The notes beneath the pieces are model-generated. The model saw only the letters and a list, made by a program, of their open reading frames with translations. It had not been told where the DNA came from and did no database searches. A DNA stretch of 47,674 nt from CAZZCN01 sp964652975 (GTDB lineage Bacteria; Bacillota; Clostridia; Saccharofermentanales; UBA5734), in the NCBI GenBank assembly GCA_964652975.1, contig CAZZCN010000014.1, positions 1 through 47,674 on the forward strand, given 5' to 3'. Below, in pieces: positions 9,993 through 17,558 of the stretch. Each line of letters opens with the position of its first letter. Position 1 is the first letter of the stretch. Made by a program: the position numbers and the translations under genes.

Positions 9993-11642
9993 CTAGGCTT
10001 GAGCAATTTTTAGAAGCTCTTTTCTTGCACTTTTAAGCATAAATTCGTTAAGTGTATAATCCTCAGCAGAGCTAAGCAGTAACGAGACGATCATTTGAAC
10101 ACTTTCCGGATCCTTTTGAGATGCTATGTGCATGATTTCAAAATCCTCCGCACTGTCTCTGTTGCCAACTCCTCTTATACTCCAAAGCGCTGAGAGATTC
10201 TCTCTGTCAGGGTAGACAATCCAGGCATCACAAGGGAATGATGAGAAACATGAGGCATTTTCTTCAGGTGAATCAAAACGCTCCGAACAACGCCATGTGT
10301 TCCAGGCATAATGCAGGTAACCTTTCAGATTAAACTTGAAACTATACCAGTGCAGCAACCTGTTGCCCATTAAATGATAGTCACCTATTCTTCCCATATA
10401 GTTAAACTGCGGCTGAAGGCAGGTATATTGCCAAACTTCGGTACCGTTGTTGTTGATTTCATCATATGCTTCATAGGTATCATTATGCATCCATGAAATT
10501 GGAGTATGAATGTCGAGCTCTCTTCCAAAATACGAAATGCTCTCTCTTCTGCAGGCATCCTGTGTTCTTGCACCTGGCATGTATTTGTGAACAAGCTTAT
10601 AGTAGAAAAGTGTCTGCTCGTATTGAATGTCGCTGTCAATCTCATCAGCAACATACTGGACCCAGAGTTTATCCCAGCCTTTTTCTTTTAAGTGATTGTG
10701 TAGTGCGGTAAAATGACTGATATGAAATGCTATTGCTGCCGGGTCTGATGGGCTTTTATATACAATTACAACTTTCCCGTCAGAATTTTTCTCATAAACC
10801 CATGTCATAAGACCTCTTTGATTGAAGCTGTGGTCCGGCATCGGGTTAACAGCCCAGTCGCGATGAAGAAGATGCATGCCGCAAAGCATCCTGGGTTTCA
10901 GTATATCCATATATATTTTCGCATAACGGTCGAAGGATTCGAAATTAAAATGGCAGTTGCCTGATTCATCAATGCTGCAATCTTCCAATAATAATTCTTC
11001 CATCCTGAAAACCATGTATGTCTGTCTTTCCTTGTAAAGTTGCTTTGCATAATTTTCATTTAGTGTCCAATACTCATCACTGTATCGTTTTATTTTAAAA
11101 ATAAGCTCCAGACTCTTCTCATCATCAAGGTTTGCCCAGCTGCCCTGTTGATAGACCGAATCTTCAGTTTTAGGGACATTAACGTTGTATACAGTAATTT
11201 TCGCAAAAATGTTTTGTTTCGATTCTCCGCATACAACAGACAATTCAAGTGTATAAACACCGGGTCTGGTGTCTTCGCTGCTCCAGATTGTTATTATGGC
11301 GCTTCTGCTTTCGTATAGCGGGACACTAAAAACACTTGAATTCAGCAAAATTTCCGGGGCTTCAAAGGGAGCAAGTCCTCTTAAAATCTTGTGGCCTGCA
11401 CGAATGGAATTTTTGGGGAATTTTACAAATCCCATGCAATTGATATCACACTTCAGACTGTCATCTAATTTAACTACTTCAATTTTAACTTCCTCTAAAG
11501 CCTTTTCATCAGCAAAAACACCTATTTGAAAGCTTTCGCCCTCGTTTCTGGCCATATCGATTTCGTATTCAATCTTTTCGTTACCGGATGGTTTGCTGTT
11601 TTTAAAAATATCGTTTAGTTCTGAACAAACCCATATCTTCAT
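9993..11642 (-). CDS. Cytoplasmic GH123/DUF4091-family glycosidase-like protein
   Basis: This 549-residue protein has no signal peptide, unlike its two secreted relatives in the window. An N-terminal beta-sandwich (about 1-165, ending VYNVNVPKTEDS) leads into the DUF4091 barrel. The barrel carries the Asp-Glu pair in QYVADEID (about residues 330-331), WQYTCLQP, LKGYLHYAWN and, near the end, RDSAEDFEIM. These match the secreted enzymes position by position. GH123 members known so far remove terminal beta-N-acetylgalactosamine, so a role on imported oligosaccharides is likely but the sugar is unproven. Its ATG overlaps the stop of the preceding gene as ATGA (11639-11642), implying coupled translation with the barrel-less relative. 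AAAGGAG precedes the start. A spacer of about 165 bases separates it from the downstream URO-D-like gene. Confidence 0.88.
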   Translation of the reverse strand: MKIWVCSELNDIFKNSKPSGNEKIEYEIDMARNEGESFQIGVFADEKALEEVKIEVVKLDDSLKCDINCMGFVKFPKNSIRAGHKILRGLAPFEAPEILLNSSVFSVPLYESRSAIITIWSSEDTRPGVYTLELSVVCGESKQNIFAKITVYNVNVPKTEDSVYQQGSWANLDDEKSLELIFKIKRYSDEYWTLNENYAKQLYKERQTYMVFRMEELLLEDCSIDESGNCHFNFESFDRYAKIYMDILKPRMLCGMHLLHRDWAVNPMPDHSFNQRGLMTWVYEKNSDGKVVIVYKSPSDPAAIAFHISHFTALHNHLKEKGWDKLWVQYVADEIDSDIQYEQTLFYYKLVHKYMPGARTQDACRRESISYFGRELDIHTPISWMHNDTYEAYDEINNNGTEVWQYTCLQPQFNYMGRIGDYHLMGNRLLHWYSFKFNLKGYLHYAWNTWRCSERFDSPEENASCFSSFPCDAWIVYPDRENLSALWSIRGVGNRDSAEDFEIMHIASQKDPESVQMIVSLLLSSAEDYTLNEFMLKSARKELLKIAQA

Positions 11643-12448
11643 TGTTTTTGATCTCCTTTGGTTATCAATTTAAGCATCTGCTCTCTTGCACGGAATATTG
11701 CAGTATCATCGCCACAACCCTCTTTTAGAGAGCTTAAAATGTTTGAAATTATTTCCGCACTTTGCTTGTCATTTGTTTCAACAATCTTCAACATGGAATA
11801 ATTTTTGAGTGCCACTTTGGAACAAAATCCCATAAGGGTTCTGCTATCGTCAAATAGTGGCGACCGGCCGTTTTTATATGCATCAAAACTTTCTATCAGT
11901 GATTTAAGCGGGGATTCAAAACTTGCAGGCTGTCCTGGATTGATTTGTGCCAAAGTCACGTCAACAACACTTATGATAACCGGAATTTGCACAAATCCAT
12001 GTTCTGATTGAATTTCTATTGCACTATGGTATTCACCGGGCATTGTATTTTCTTCTGTACTGACACTTACCAGTACGCAGGCTGTGTAACCTGAATGAAT
12101 ATACTCAAACAATTTTTCTTCAAGCAATTCCTTTGAATCCATTCTCACTCCTGTCACATTAATTCTCGGAGGATTCACACCTGGCACATCAAACACCTTG
12201 ATTGACTGGATTACTGCGCCTTCTTTTCCACCATGAATGCATATTAGGGATCCGTACAAATCATTTTTGCATAACTTTAATCGAATGATTTCATCACGTT
12301 TCCTCGAGCGTTTTACTTCCTTGTCTGATGGAACACATGAGGGATTCATCGCCTCTTCGGGTATTGTCATCGGAACGGGTGTTGTCCTGGTTAATTCTGT
12401 TTCTAGTGTTGACAGGTAAATTTCTACACTGGAGTCTTTGTATTTCAT
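11639..12448 (-). CDS. Barrel-less GH123-like accessory protein
   Basis: This 269-residue cytoplasmic protein starts at the ATG at 12448, which has AAAGGA seven bases upstream; an upstream in-frame ATG pair 17-18 codons earlier lacks a site. The middle (GEYHSAIEIQSEHG, then IPVIISVVDVTLAQINPGQP) matches the GH123 N-terminal beta-sandwich of the neighbours (GTYNTNVRIN..VVPVTIVVYNATIPDAKDS). The C-terminal helices (FRAREQMLKLI) resemble the end of DUF4091 proteins (RLELIRIAAG). The entire catalytic barrel with its Asp-Glu pair is missing. It is followed, with a 4-base ATGA overlap, by a complete cytoplasmic GH123-like gene. It may be an accessory or subunit of that enzyme, or a decayed copy; the intact frame and coupling favour a retained role. 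Confidence 0.75.
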   Translation of the reverse strand: MKYKDSSVEIYLSTLETELTRTTPVPMTIPEEAMNPSCVPSDKEVKRSRKRDEIIRLKLCKNDLYGSLICIHGGKEGAVIQSIKVFDVPGVNPPRINVTGVRMDSKELLEEKLFEYIHSGYTACVLVSVSTEENTMPGEYHSAIEIQSEHGFVQIPVIISVVDVTLAQINPGQPASFESPLKSLIESFDAYKNGRSPLFDDSRTLMGFCSKVALKNYSMLKIVETNDKQSAEIISNILSSLKEGCGDDTAIFRAREQMLKLITKGDQKQ

Positions 12449-12539
12449 TGTCTTTTCCTTTCGATATGTATTTGCTGTTTCTCGCGCTCTGCTCATCAAT
12501 CTCTATATTAAATTACAAATTTTCTATTGCTTTGCTGAA

Positions 12540-13826
12540 TTAGTTGTTTTCTATTTCCTGTCTGGCGATTTCACACCAGCGGATGACATTTTGGGGATTG
12601 TTCCCGATTGTTGTATTGTCTTTCATTATTATTTCGAGATGACAACTGTTCTTTTGTGCTATTCTAATGGATTTTCTTAAAGCTGATCTGATTGCATCTT
12701 CATCAATTACCGGCATGGCCAGCATCGCTGGATTAGGTTTTAGGGAATATATAAACTTATCGCCGAGTTTCTCAGCCATTTCCTCCTCTATAGCCCAGGG
12801 AGAAACTGACACGCGTCTTAAATTAGGTGCATTCTTGATTATATCCCATCTTTTGTGGAGACCTTCGCAGCAACCGTAGCAATTTAAGCCAAATTTTTCC
12901 ATGATTGGCAACTGGTATGGATATACAAATTCTTCAAACAAAGACGGTGAAATCTCACTGGTTTCCTGACTCTCGCAAAATCCCCACATGTCCTTTAATC
13001 TTACCTTGTCCGCATCGTATCCTTCTGCAGGTAGCTCAGTTGTCCACCCGAATCCACCCGAACCTACGTATGAACCGTCATTATTCAATGAAAGTAATTT
13101 GTTGTTTTCCAGAAATTCAAGTTTATTAAGATATCCATCTCTGATGAATGCCATAAGGTTATGCAATTCATCCGGATTGTCATACATGTCAAACATCAGC
13201 TGTTCGAGCCCTCGCAGATTGGCCAGTGTATAAGTAACTCCTATAGACCACCAGAATGCTCCTTTTATCCGTACTTTCAAAATCCCTCCGAATATGCTCT
13301 CGGCAACGGCAAATATTTGCTTTGTCTTCTCATAGTCAATTTCGATTACTGGATGCTTCAGCATGCTTATATCAGTTATATCTTTAATCGGAGACTCCCA
13401 GGAATAAGCACCTCCATGATCGCCGCCGTGTCTTATTTCACTTACTCCCCAGTTGCTTTCATATGCTATGTAAGGCACATTGAAAAAAGCTTCGGTAACC
13501 CTGTCGTCTTTCATTTTCGATGCCCAGAAGATTTCCTTACGCAGATTCATCTCCCACCGCTGTGCAAGATCGCCTTCGCAAAGAAGCTCTTCGTCAGGTA
13601 ATATTTCGTTCCATCCGATTTCGGGATCGCAAAATATCAACGGTCTCACTCTTATCAGATCATTGTGCTTATACCATAGATCCTTTTTGGTCTGCTCTAC
13701 AGGTAATGAAGCCAGGTAAGCGACCTCTCTGGCAAGCTCCTGCAAAATGTTTTTTTCTTTCTCGGTTATCACTATATCCTTATATGCTCCCATTGCCGAG
13801 CTTAATGCTATTGCTGAATGTTCCAT
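12540..13826 (-). CDS. URO-D-superfamily protein (second, divergent type)
   Basis: This 428-residue protein is cytoplasmic and starts with an ATG after GCGAGG. It is predicted to be a TIM barrel of the uroporphyrinogen decarboxylase superfamily: note the GVSEIRHGGDHGGAYSWE region, GAFWWSIGVTYTLANLRG, and the cysteine-rich NCYGCCEGLHKRWD (about residues 315-328), which sits where the metal-binding HxCG of MtaA-like proteins lies. It differs clearly from the 376-residue relative at 8695-9825, so the locus encodes two non-redundant members. The reaction is unknown; methyl transfer to or from a substrate or corrinoid is one possibility. It lies 44 bases downstream of the propeller gene and 91 bases upstream of the barrel-less GH123 gene in an apparent operon. 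Confidence 0.8.
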   Translation of the reverse strand: MEHSAIALSSAMGAYKDIVITEKEKNILQELAREVAYLASLPVEQTKKDLWYKHNDLIRVRPLIFCDPEIGWNEILPDEELLCEGDLAQRWEMNLRKEIFWASKMKDDRVTEAFFNVPYIAYESNWGVSEIRHGGDHGGAYSWESPIKDITDISMLKHPVIEIDYEKTKQIFAVAESIFGGILKVRIKGAFWWSIGVTYTLANLRGLEQLMFDMYDNPDELHNLMAFIRDGYLNKLEFLENNKLLSLNNDGSYVGSGGFGWTTELPAEGYDADKVRLKDMWGFCESQETSEISPSLFEEFVYPYQLPIMEKFGLNCYGCCEGLHKRWDIIKNAPNLRRVSVSPWAIEEEMAEKLGDKFIYSLKPNPAMLAMPVIDEDAIRSALRKSIRIAQKNSCHLEIIMKDNTTIGNNPQNVIRWCEIARQEIENN

Positions 13827-13870
13827 AAAAATACCTCGCTTGTGTGTTTTTGTTCGACTCGCTTTTCTAT

Positions 13871-15895
13871 CTAAATATCATAAATGTAAATGCATCCAAG
13901 TCCGTCACCTGAACCGATTGCAATCTGGGTTCCGTTGAAATTAATATCCATACAGGTCAGGATATTGCTCATGGAAAGACCTGGTTCAACAGGTGAATTA
14001 ACATAGCAGCGACCAAGCCACTGTATCCCATTATCATCATCATATGAAAAGATGTTTCCGAGATCTTCATCATGCCCCGCCACTCCGAACACAGTGCCTG
14101 TCTGCTTACTGAAACATAATGATCTTACAGGTCCTTGAGTATATGCCAGTCCTATAGAAAAGACCTTGTCTCCTGTGATTTTTGCCAGGAATCCGTCTTT
14201 GCTCCCGACAACAATACTGTCATTTTTGTACTTTACGGAAGCGGATGGAATCGCAAGATATTGTCTGCCCGGGGTCGAAGGAAGTTTAATATCGGATTTT
14301 ACCTTGACCTTCATCTGGGATGGTATCTCTCCTGAATACTGCTCTATCTCGCTTATCGTCGATCCTTTTATTTCAAAACGATAAGTCTTGTCATCATTTC
14401 CACAATAACCGATAAGTTCATCCTTGCCCACATATTCGAGATGTTTGACTTTTGAATATTCCGGCTCAAGAATCTGCCATAACCGGACAACTTCAAGTTT
14501 TTTTGACTGGAAGTCAAAAGGGTTTTTCTGAAGAAATGAATAGTGTTCGTTGATTTTGCTCATGTAACCCATGAGTATGCTTTTTTGATCCTCATAATCA
14601 TCTGCAGGATAAGCCTTGCCACCGTTTTCTACGCATATGTATAAAGCAGGGTCATCAGATTTGATCCTATTATCAGTTAGTCCGGATTCTGTAATTTTAC
14701 TTATGTCAATTTCGATGATACCTGGCGGGTCAAACATATGATTACTGTCAGATATGAAAATAATGTCATCATGACAGTGCATTTCCGACGCACAATACAT
14801 AGATCTTCCGGGAGTGCCGACAAATCCAATGTCTATTGGCTTCTTGCCATTGAAAATATCCCATTTAACGAGCTTCACGCCCCTGCTTTGCCAGATTTCG
14901 TCCATTAGCACAATGGTAAACCATAGATTATTGGAGTTGTCAAAGACAATGCCGTCCATTTTATATGCATAAGGATTCAGTACACCTTCTGGTTTGAAAT
15001 CCCCTCTGTCTTCCAACAAACCACTTATAGGATCAAAAACATATAGACTTTTGGCAAAAACACCGGCAATGTAAATTTTACCATCAGGGCCATTGGTTGC
15101 AAAGCCTATTTGAGTGTTCATCTTCGATGCAGGGATATCGTTTTCGGGCAGGCGGCATTGATAATATTCAACCTTGTCGGTTGTTGTGTTTATTCTATAG
15201 ATTCTTCCAGACCTTGTTGAAGTATAGATATTTCCATCCACGCCCTCAATAAAACGAAATGATCCGAATTCTGTAGTTTGTCCGTAATCGGTTAATTCAT
15301 TGGTATCTATCTGTAACCGGTACATATGACCTTTTATCATTCCTGCAAAATAGAAACTGTTGTTTTTCTTGCAGTATGTTCCACCGTATATCGTCTCACG
15401 GGGCACTGGAACACCTCTGTTGTCTACAGCACCTGTCTCGGGATCATATATCAGAATATTGGATCCTTGAAACCCTTCCCATATATGATTATAGTATCCA
15501 TCAACCATCCAGTAAGGATGCTGGGGTGCTCTTGATGTTGTGTGGGTCGACATTATGATACGTCCATCGTTCATGAAGCTTATGGAACTGTGGATTTTGC
15601 TTGCTCTTATTGCATTATCCTTTTGTAATATCTTTTCCTCAAGTTTAAAGCATTCCTTAAACTCGCGTGTTGCTGGCAGATACTCGTACAGTCTTGCATG
15701 CAGGGCTTCTGAAAGTTCTGCACACAGACTGAAATAAACTCTTCCGGAAGGGCTTATATTCATATCCCAGATAGCATTCTGTCTGCAGTCCTTCATCAGT
15801 GTATGTGTGATTGCATCCTGCGGTACAAGGTAATAATAAGAATCAGGTTGTTCCGGTAAAACCTCAAGTTTTGATAAATCCATGCTTTTTAACAT
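13871..15895 (-). CDS. Cytoplasmic beta-propeller protein, paralogue of the 6312-8348 product
   Basis: This protein has 674 residues from the ATG at 15895 (AGAGG five bases upstream); a GTG two codons earlier is less likely. It lacks a signal peptide. It shares long identical blocks with the plus-strand propeller: SLCAEL, IRASKIH, SFMNDGR, IMSTHTTS, APQHPYWM, QGSNI, RGVPVP and SNHxFDPxGxI. The conserved His residues (KIH, HTTS, PQH, CHDD, NH) are all kept, arguing that they are functional. Blade-like segments include ISPSGRVYFSL, GVDGNIYTSTRSGR, GPDGKIYIAG and FGVAGHDEDLGNIFSYDDDNG. It sits between the substrate-binding protein gene and the URO-D-like gene, so it likely acts on the imported compound or senses it. 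Function unknown; an enzymatic (lyase- or lactonase-like) role is possible but unproven. Confidence 0.85.
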   Translation of the reverse strand: MLKSMDLSKLEVLPEQPDSYYYLVPQDAITHTLMKDCRQNAIWDMNISPSGRVYFSLCAELSEALHARLYEYLPATREFKECFKLEEKILQKDNAIRASKIHSSISFMNDGRIIMSTHTTSRAPQHPYWMVDGYYNHIWEGFQGSNILIYDPETGAVDNRGVPVPRETIYGGTYCKKNNSFYFAGMIKGHMYRLQIDTNELTDYGQTTEFGSFRFIEGVDGNIYTSTRSGRIYRINTTTDKVEYYQCRLPENDIPASKMNTQIGFATNGPDGKIYIAGVFAKSLYVFDPISGLLEDRGDFKPEGVLNPYAYKMDGIVFDNSNNLWFTIVLMDEIWQSRGVKLVKWDIFNGKKPIDIGFVGTPGRSMYCASEMHCHDDIIFISDSNHMFDPPGIIEIDISKITESGLTDNRIKSDDPALYICVENGGKAYPADDYEDQKSILMGYMSKINEHYSFLQKNPFDFQSKKLEVVRLWQILEPEYSKVKHLEYVGKDELIGYCGNDDKTYRFEIKGSTISEIEQYSGEIPSQMKVKVKSDIKLPSTPGRQYLAIPSASVKYKNDSIVVGSKDGFLAKITGDKVFSIGLAYTQGPVRSLCFSKQTGTVFGVAGHDEDLGNIFSYDDDNGIQWLGRCYVNSPVEPGLSMSNILTCMDINFNGTQIAIGSGDGLGCIYIYDI

Positions 15896-15919
15896 ATGCA
15901 CCTCTGCTTTGATTTGTGA

Positions 15920-15960
15920 AAAATGGAACAGATTGGTATTTCTGCCAATTGTCCCATTTT
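15920..15960 (-). promoter_or_regulatory. Intercistronic hairpin after the binding-protein gene
   Basis: AAAATGG..ACA..ATTGG pairs with CCAAT..TGT..CCATTTT across a short loop with two small irregularities. It lies between the stop of the solute-binding protein gene (15986) and the propeller start (15895). There is no long T-tract beyond TTTT, so it is more likely a leaky terminator or an mRNA 3'-end stabiliser that lets the binding protein be made in excess, as is common after such genes. Confidence 0.5.
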
Positions 15961-15985
15961 ACTTTTATTTCTTTAAATATTCATT

Positions 15986-17479
15986 TTATTTTCCAGTAAG
16001 AGTATCGTTAATGTTTTTATTCCATTTAGGTCTGAATTCTTCGAGCAGTGTTCCAAAAGATCCGTTCTGTCTCATGAAATTACAGAAATCCTGGCTGAAT
16101 GTTGTATCCATTCCGAGTCCGTAAAGAAGTGTCGCTGATGTTTTAATTGTTTTAAGACGGGTTTCCTGTGCATCGGTAAAATACTTTTTCCTTAATGGTG
16201 ACTTTGCAAGTTTTGTGAAATAGTTGCTGTAGAATTCTGAGAATGCCATTCCGCCTATACGGTTTTTTGCTCCTACAGCTATACCGAATCCATCAGCTCC
16301 TGAATATCCGAAATATTCAGTCTGTCCTGGAGCCTTGGGGAAAGGTACAACATCGAAATTGGTCATTTTGGCTGTGTCTACAAGATATGATACATCTCCG
16401 TATCTCCAAAAAGCCATCGCAACCTTGCCTTTTGCAAACCCGTCTCTAAAAGAACCCCAACGTATGTTATAAACACTCTTGTCCTTGTTTACCATGTCAT
16501 AAAGGAAGGTCAAGCCGCTTCTGAATTTTGGATCGTCAATATTAAGTACAGGCTTGTTATTGGAAATCTTTACAATATCTGTTCCTTGTGATAATGGGAA
16601 CATCATGTCTTCATCTATACCAAATCCCCATATATCAGGCTTTTGGTCGTTATTGGTATCTTCTGTCAGGTCGGTTGCAAGCTCCCTGAGTTTGTTCCAG
16701 GTCCATTGATTTTTGTTGAATAATACCAGCGGTGTATCAGTAATTCCTGCATTTTTGAATAGTGTTGTGTTGTAATAAATGAAATTAGGTACTCTGGCAC
16801 CTGTCGTCGCATACTTTTTGCCGCCCCATGCAGTTATATATTTCATAATGTATTCATCATAGCCATTGTTTGGAACAATAAGGTCATCAATCGGCTGCAG
16901 GATTTTTTGGATTGCTCTTTTAGGGAAATCAAAATATCCTGTTGATACAGCATCAGGAGCATTTCCCGCCAATAAAAGGGACGTCAGCTTGATGTCTCTG
17001 GTCTGCCATGGTGATGTTATATAATCCAAGGTTGTTCCAGGATATTGCTTTTGAAATTCTGTCTTCATATTTGTCCATGTTGAATCGATATCCCATGGTA
17101 CGAAAACCTGAACTTTACCAGTTACACCGTTACGTTTAGCAAAAAGTTCTCTCTTGGACGCATCGGTAATACCCTGTTCTCCAGAAGACGGCTTTGATGC
17201 TATACCACCTGATGTCTGGCTGGTTGATGGTTTTTGAGAGGATTGGGAAGCTGTTGAATTATTGGCAACAGATATCTGTGAAGAATCACCGGAAATCGCA
17301 GATCCGGATTCAGTGACTTGAGAGTCAGAACCTGTGCTGTTGGATGATTCTGCGATTACGCTTTGCGATGTACCATCAGATGCTGTTGAACTTTTTGTCG
17401 ATGTCGGCTTGTTGTTGCATCCCGTAATTACGAGTGCTGCCGCCAGCATTACAATAATGATTGTTGTTAGTTTTTTCAT
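15986..17479 (-). CDS. ABC transporter substrate-binding lipoprotein (family 1, sugar type)
   Basis: This 497-residue protein has a lipoprotein signal peptide (residues 1-21; lipobox ITGC). A Ser/Thr/Gln-rich linker (about 25-105) leads to a periplasmic-binding-protein fold typical of carbohydrate importers: GKVQVFVPWDIDSTWTNM, FQKQYPGTTLDYI, LLAGNAPDAVS, NKNQWTWNKLRELATDL and later GKVAMAFWRYGD. It would be tethered to the outer face of the membrane and deliver a glycan fragment to one of the two permease pairs. It follows the lipoprotein glycosidase gene by 79 bases, which suggests that it captures that enzyme's product. AGGAGGG lies upstream of the ATG. The ligand is unknown. Confidence 0.93.
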   Translation of the reverse strand: MKKLTTIIIVMLAAALVITGCNNKPTSTKSSTASDGTSQSVIAESSNSTGSDSQVTESGSAISGDSSQISVANNSTASQSSQKPSTSQTSGGIASKPSSGEQGITDASKRELFAKRNGVTGKVQVFVPWDIDSTWTNMKTEFQKQYPGTTLDYITSPWQTRDIKLTSLLLAGNAPDAVSTGYFDFPKRAIQKILQPIDDLIVPNNGYDEYIMKYITAWGGKKYATTGARVPNFIYYNTTLFKNAGITDTPLVLFNKNQWTWNKLRELATDLTEDTNNDQKPDIWGFGIDEDMMFPLSQGTDIVKISNNKPVLNIDDPKFRSGLTFLYDMVNKDKSVYNIRWGSFRDGFAKGKVAMAFWRYGDVSYLVDTAKMTNFDVVPFPKAPGQTEYFGYSGADGFGIAVGAKNRIGGMAFSEFYSNYFTKLAKSPLRKKYFTDAQETRLKTIKTSATLLYGLGMDTTFSQDFCNFMRQNGSFGTLLEEFRPKWNKNINDTLTGK

Positions 17480-17558
17480 AAGACGTTTTCCCTCCTAATA
17501 TTTCTTGTTTTCTTTATAATTGAAATTGGTTCAAAATGTTAATTTTAATTCCTGAGAT

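Noticed and set aside
15920..15960. Full transcription terminator after the 15986-17479 gene
   Set aside because: The hairpin has two irregularities and only four Ts after it, and the next gene begins within 30 bases. A leaky or stabilising hairpin is more likely.
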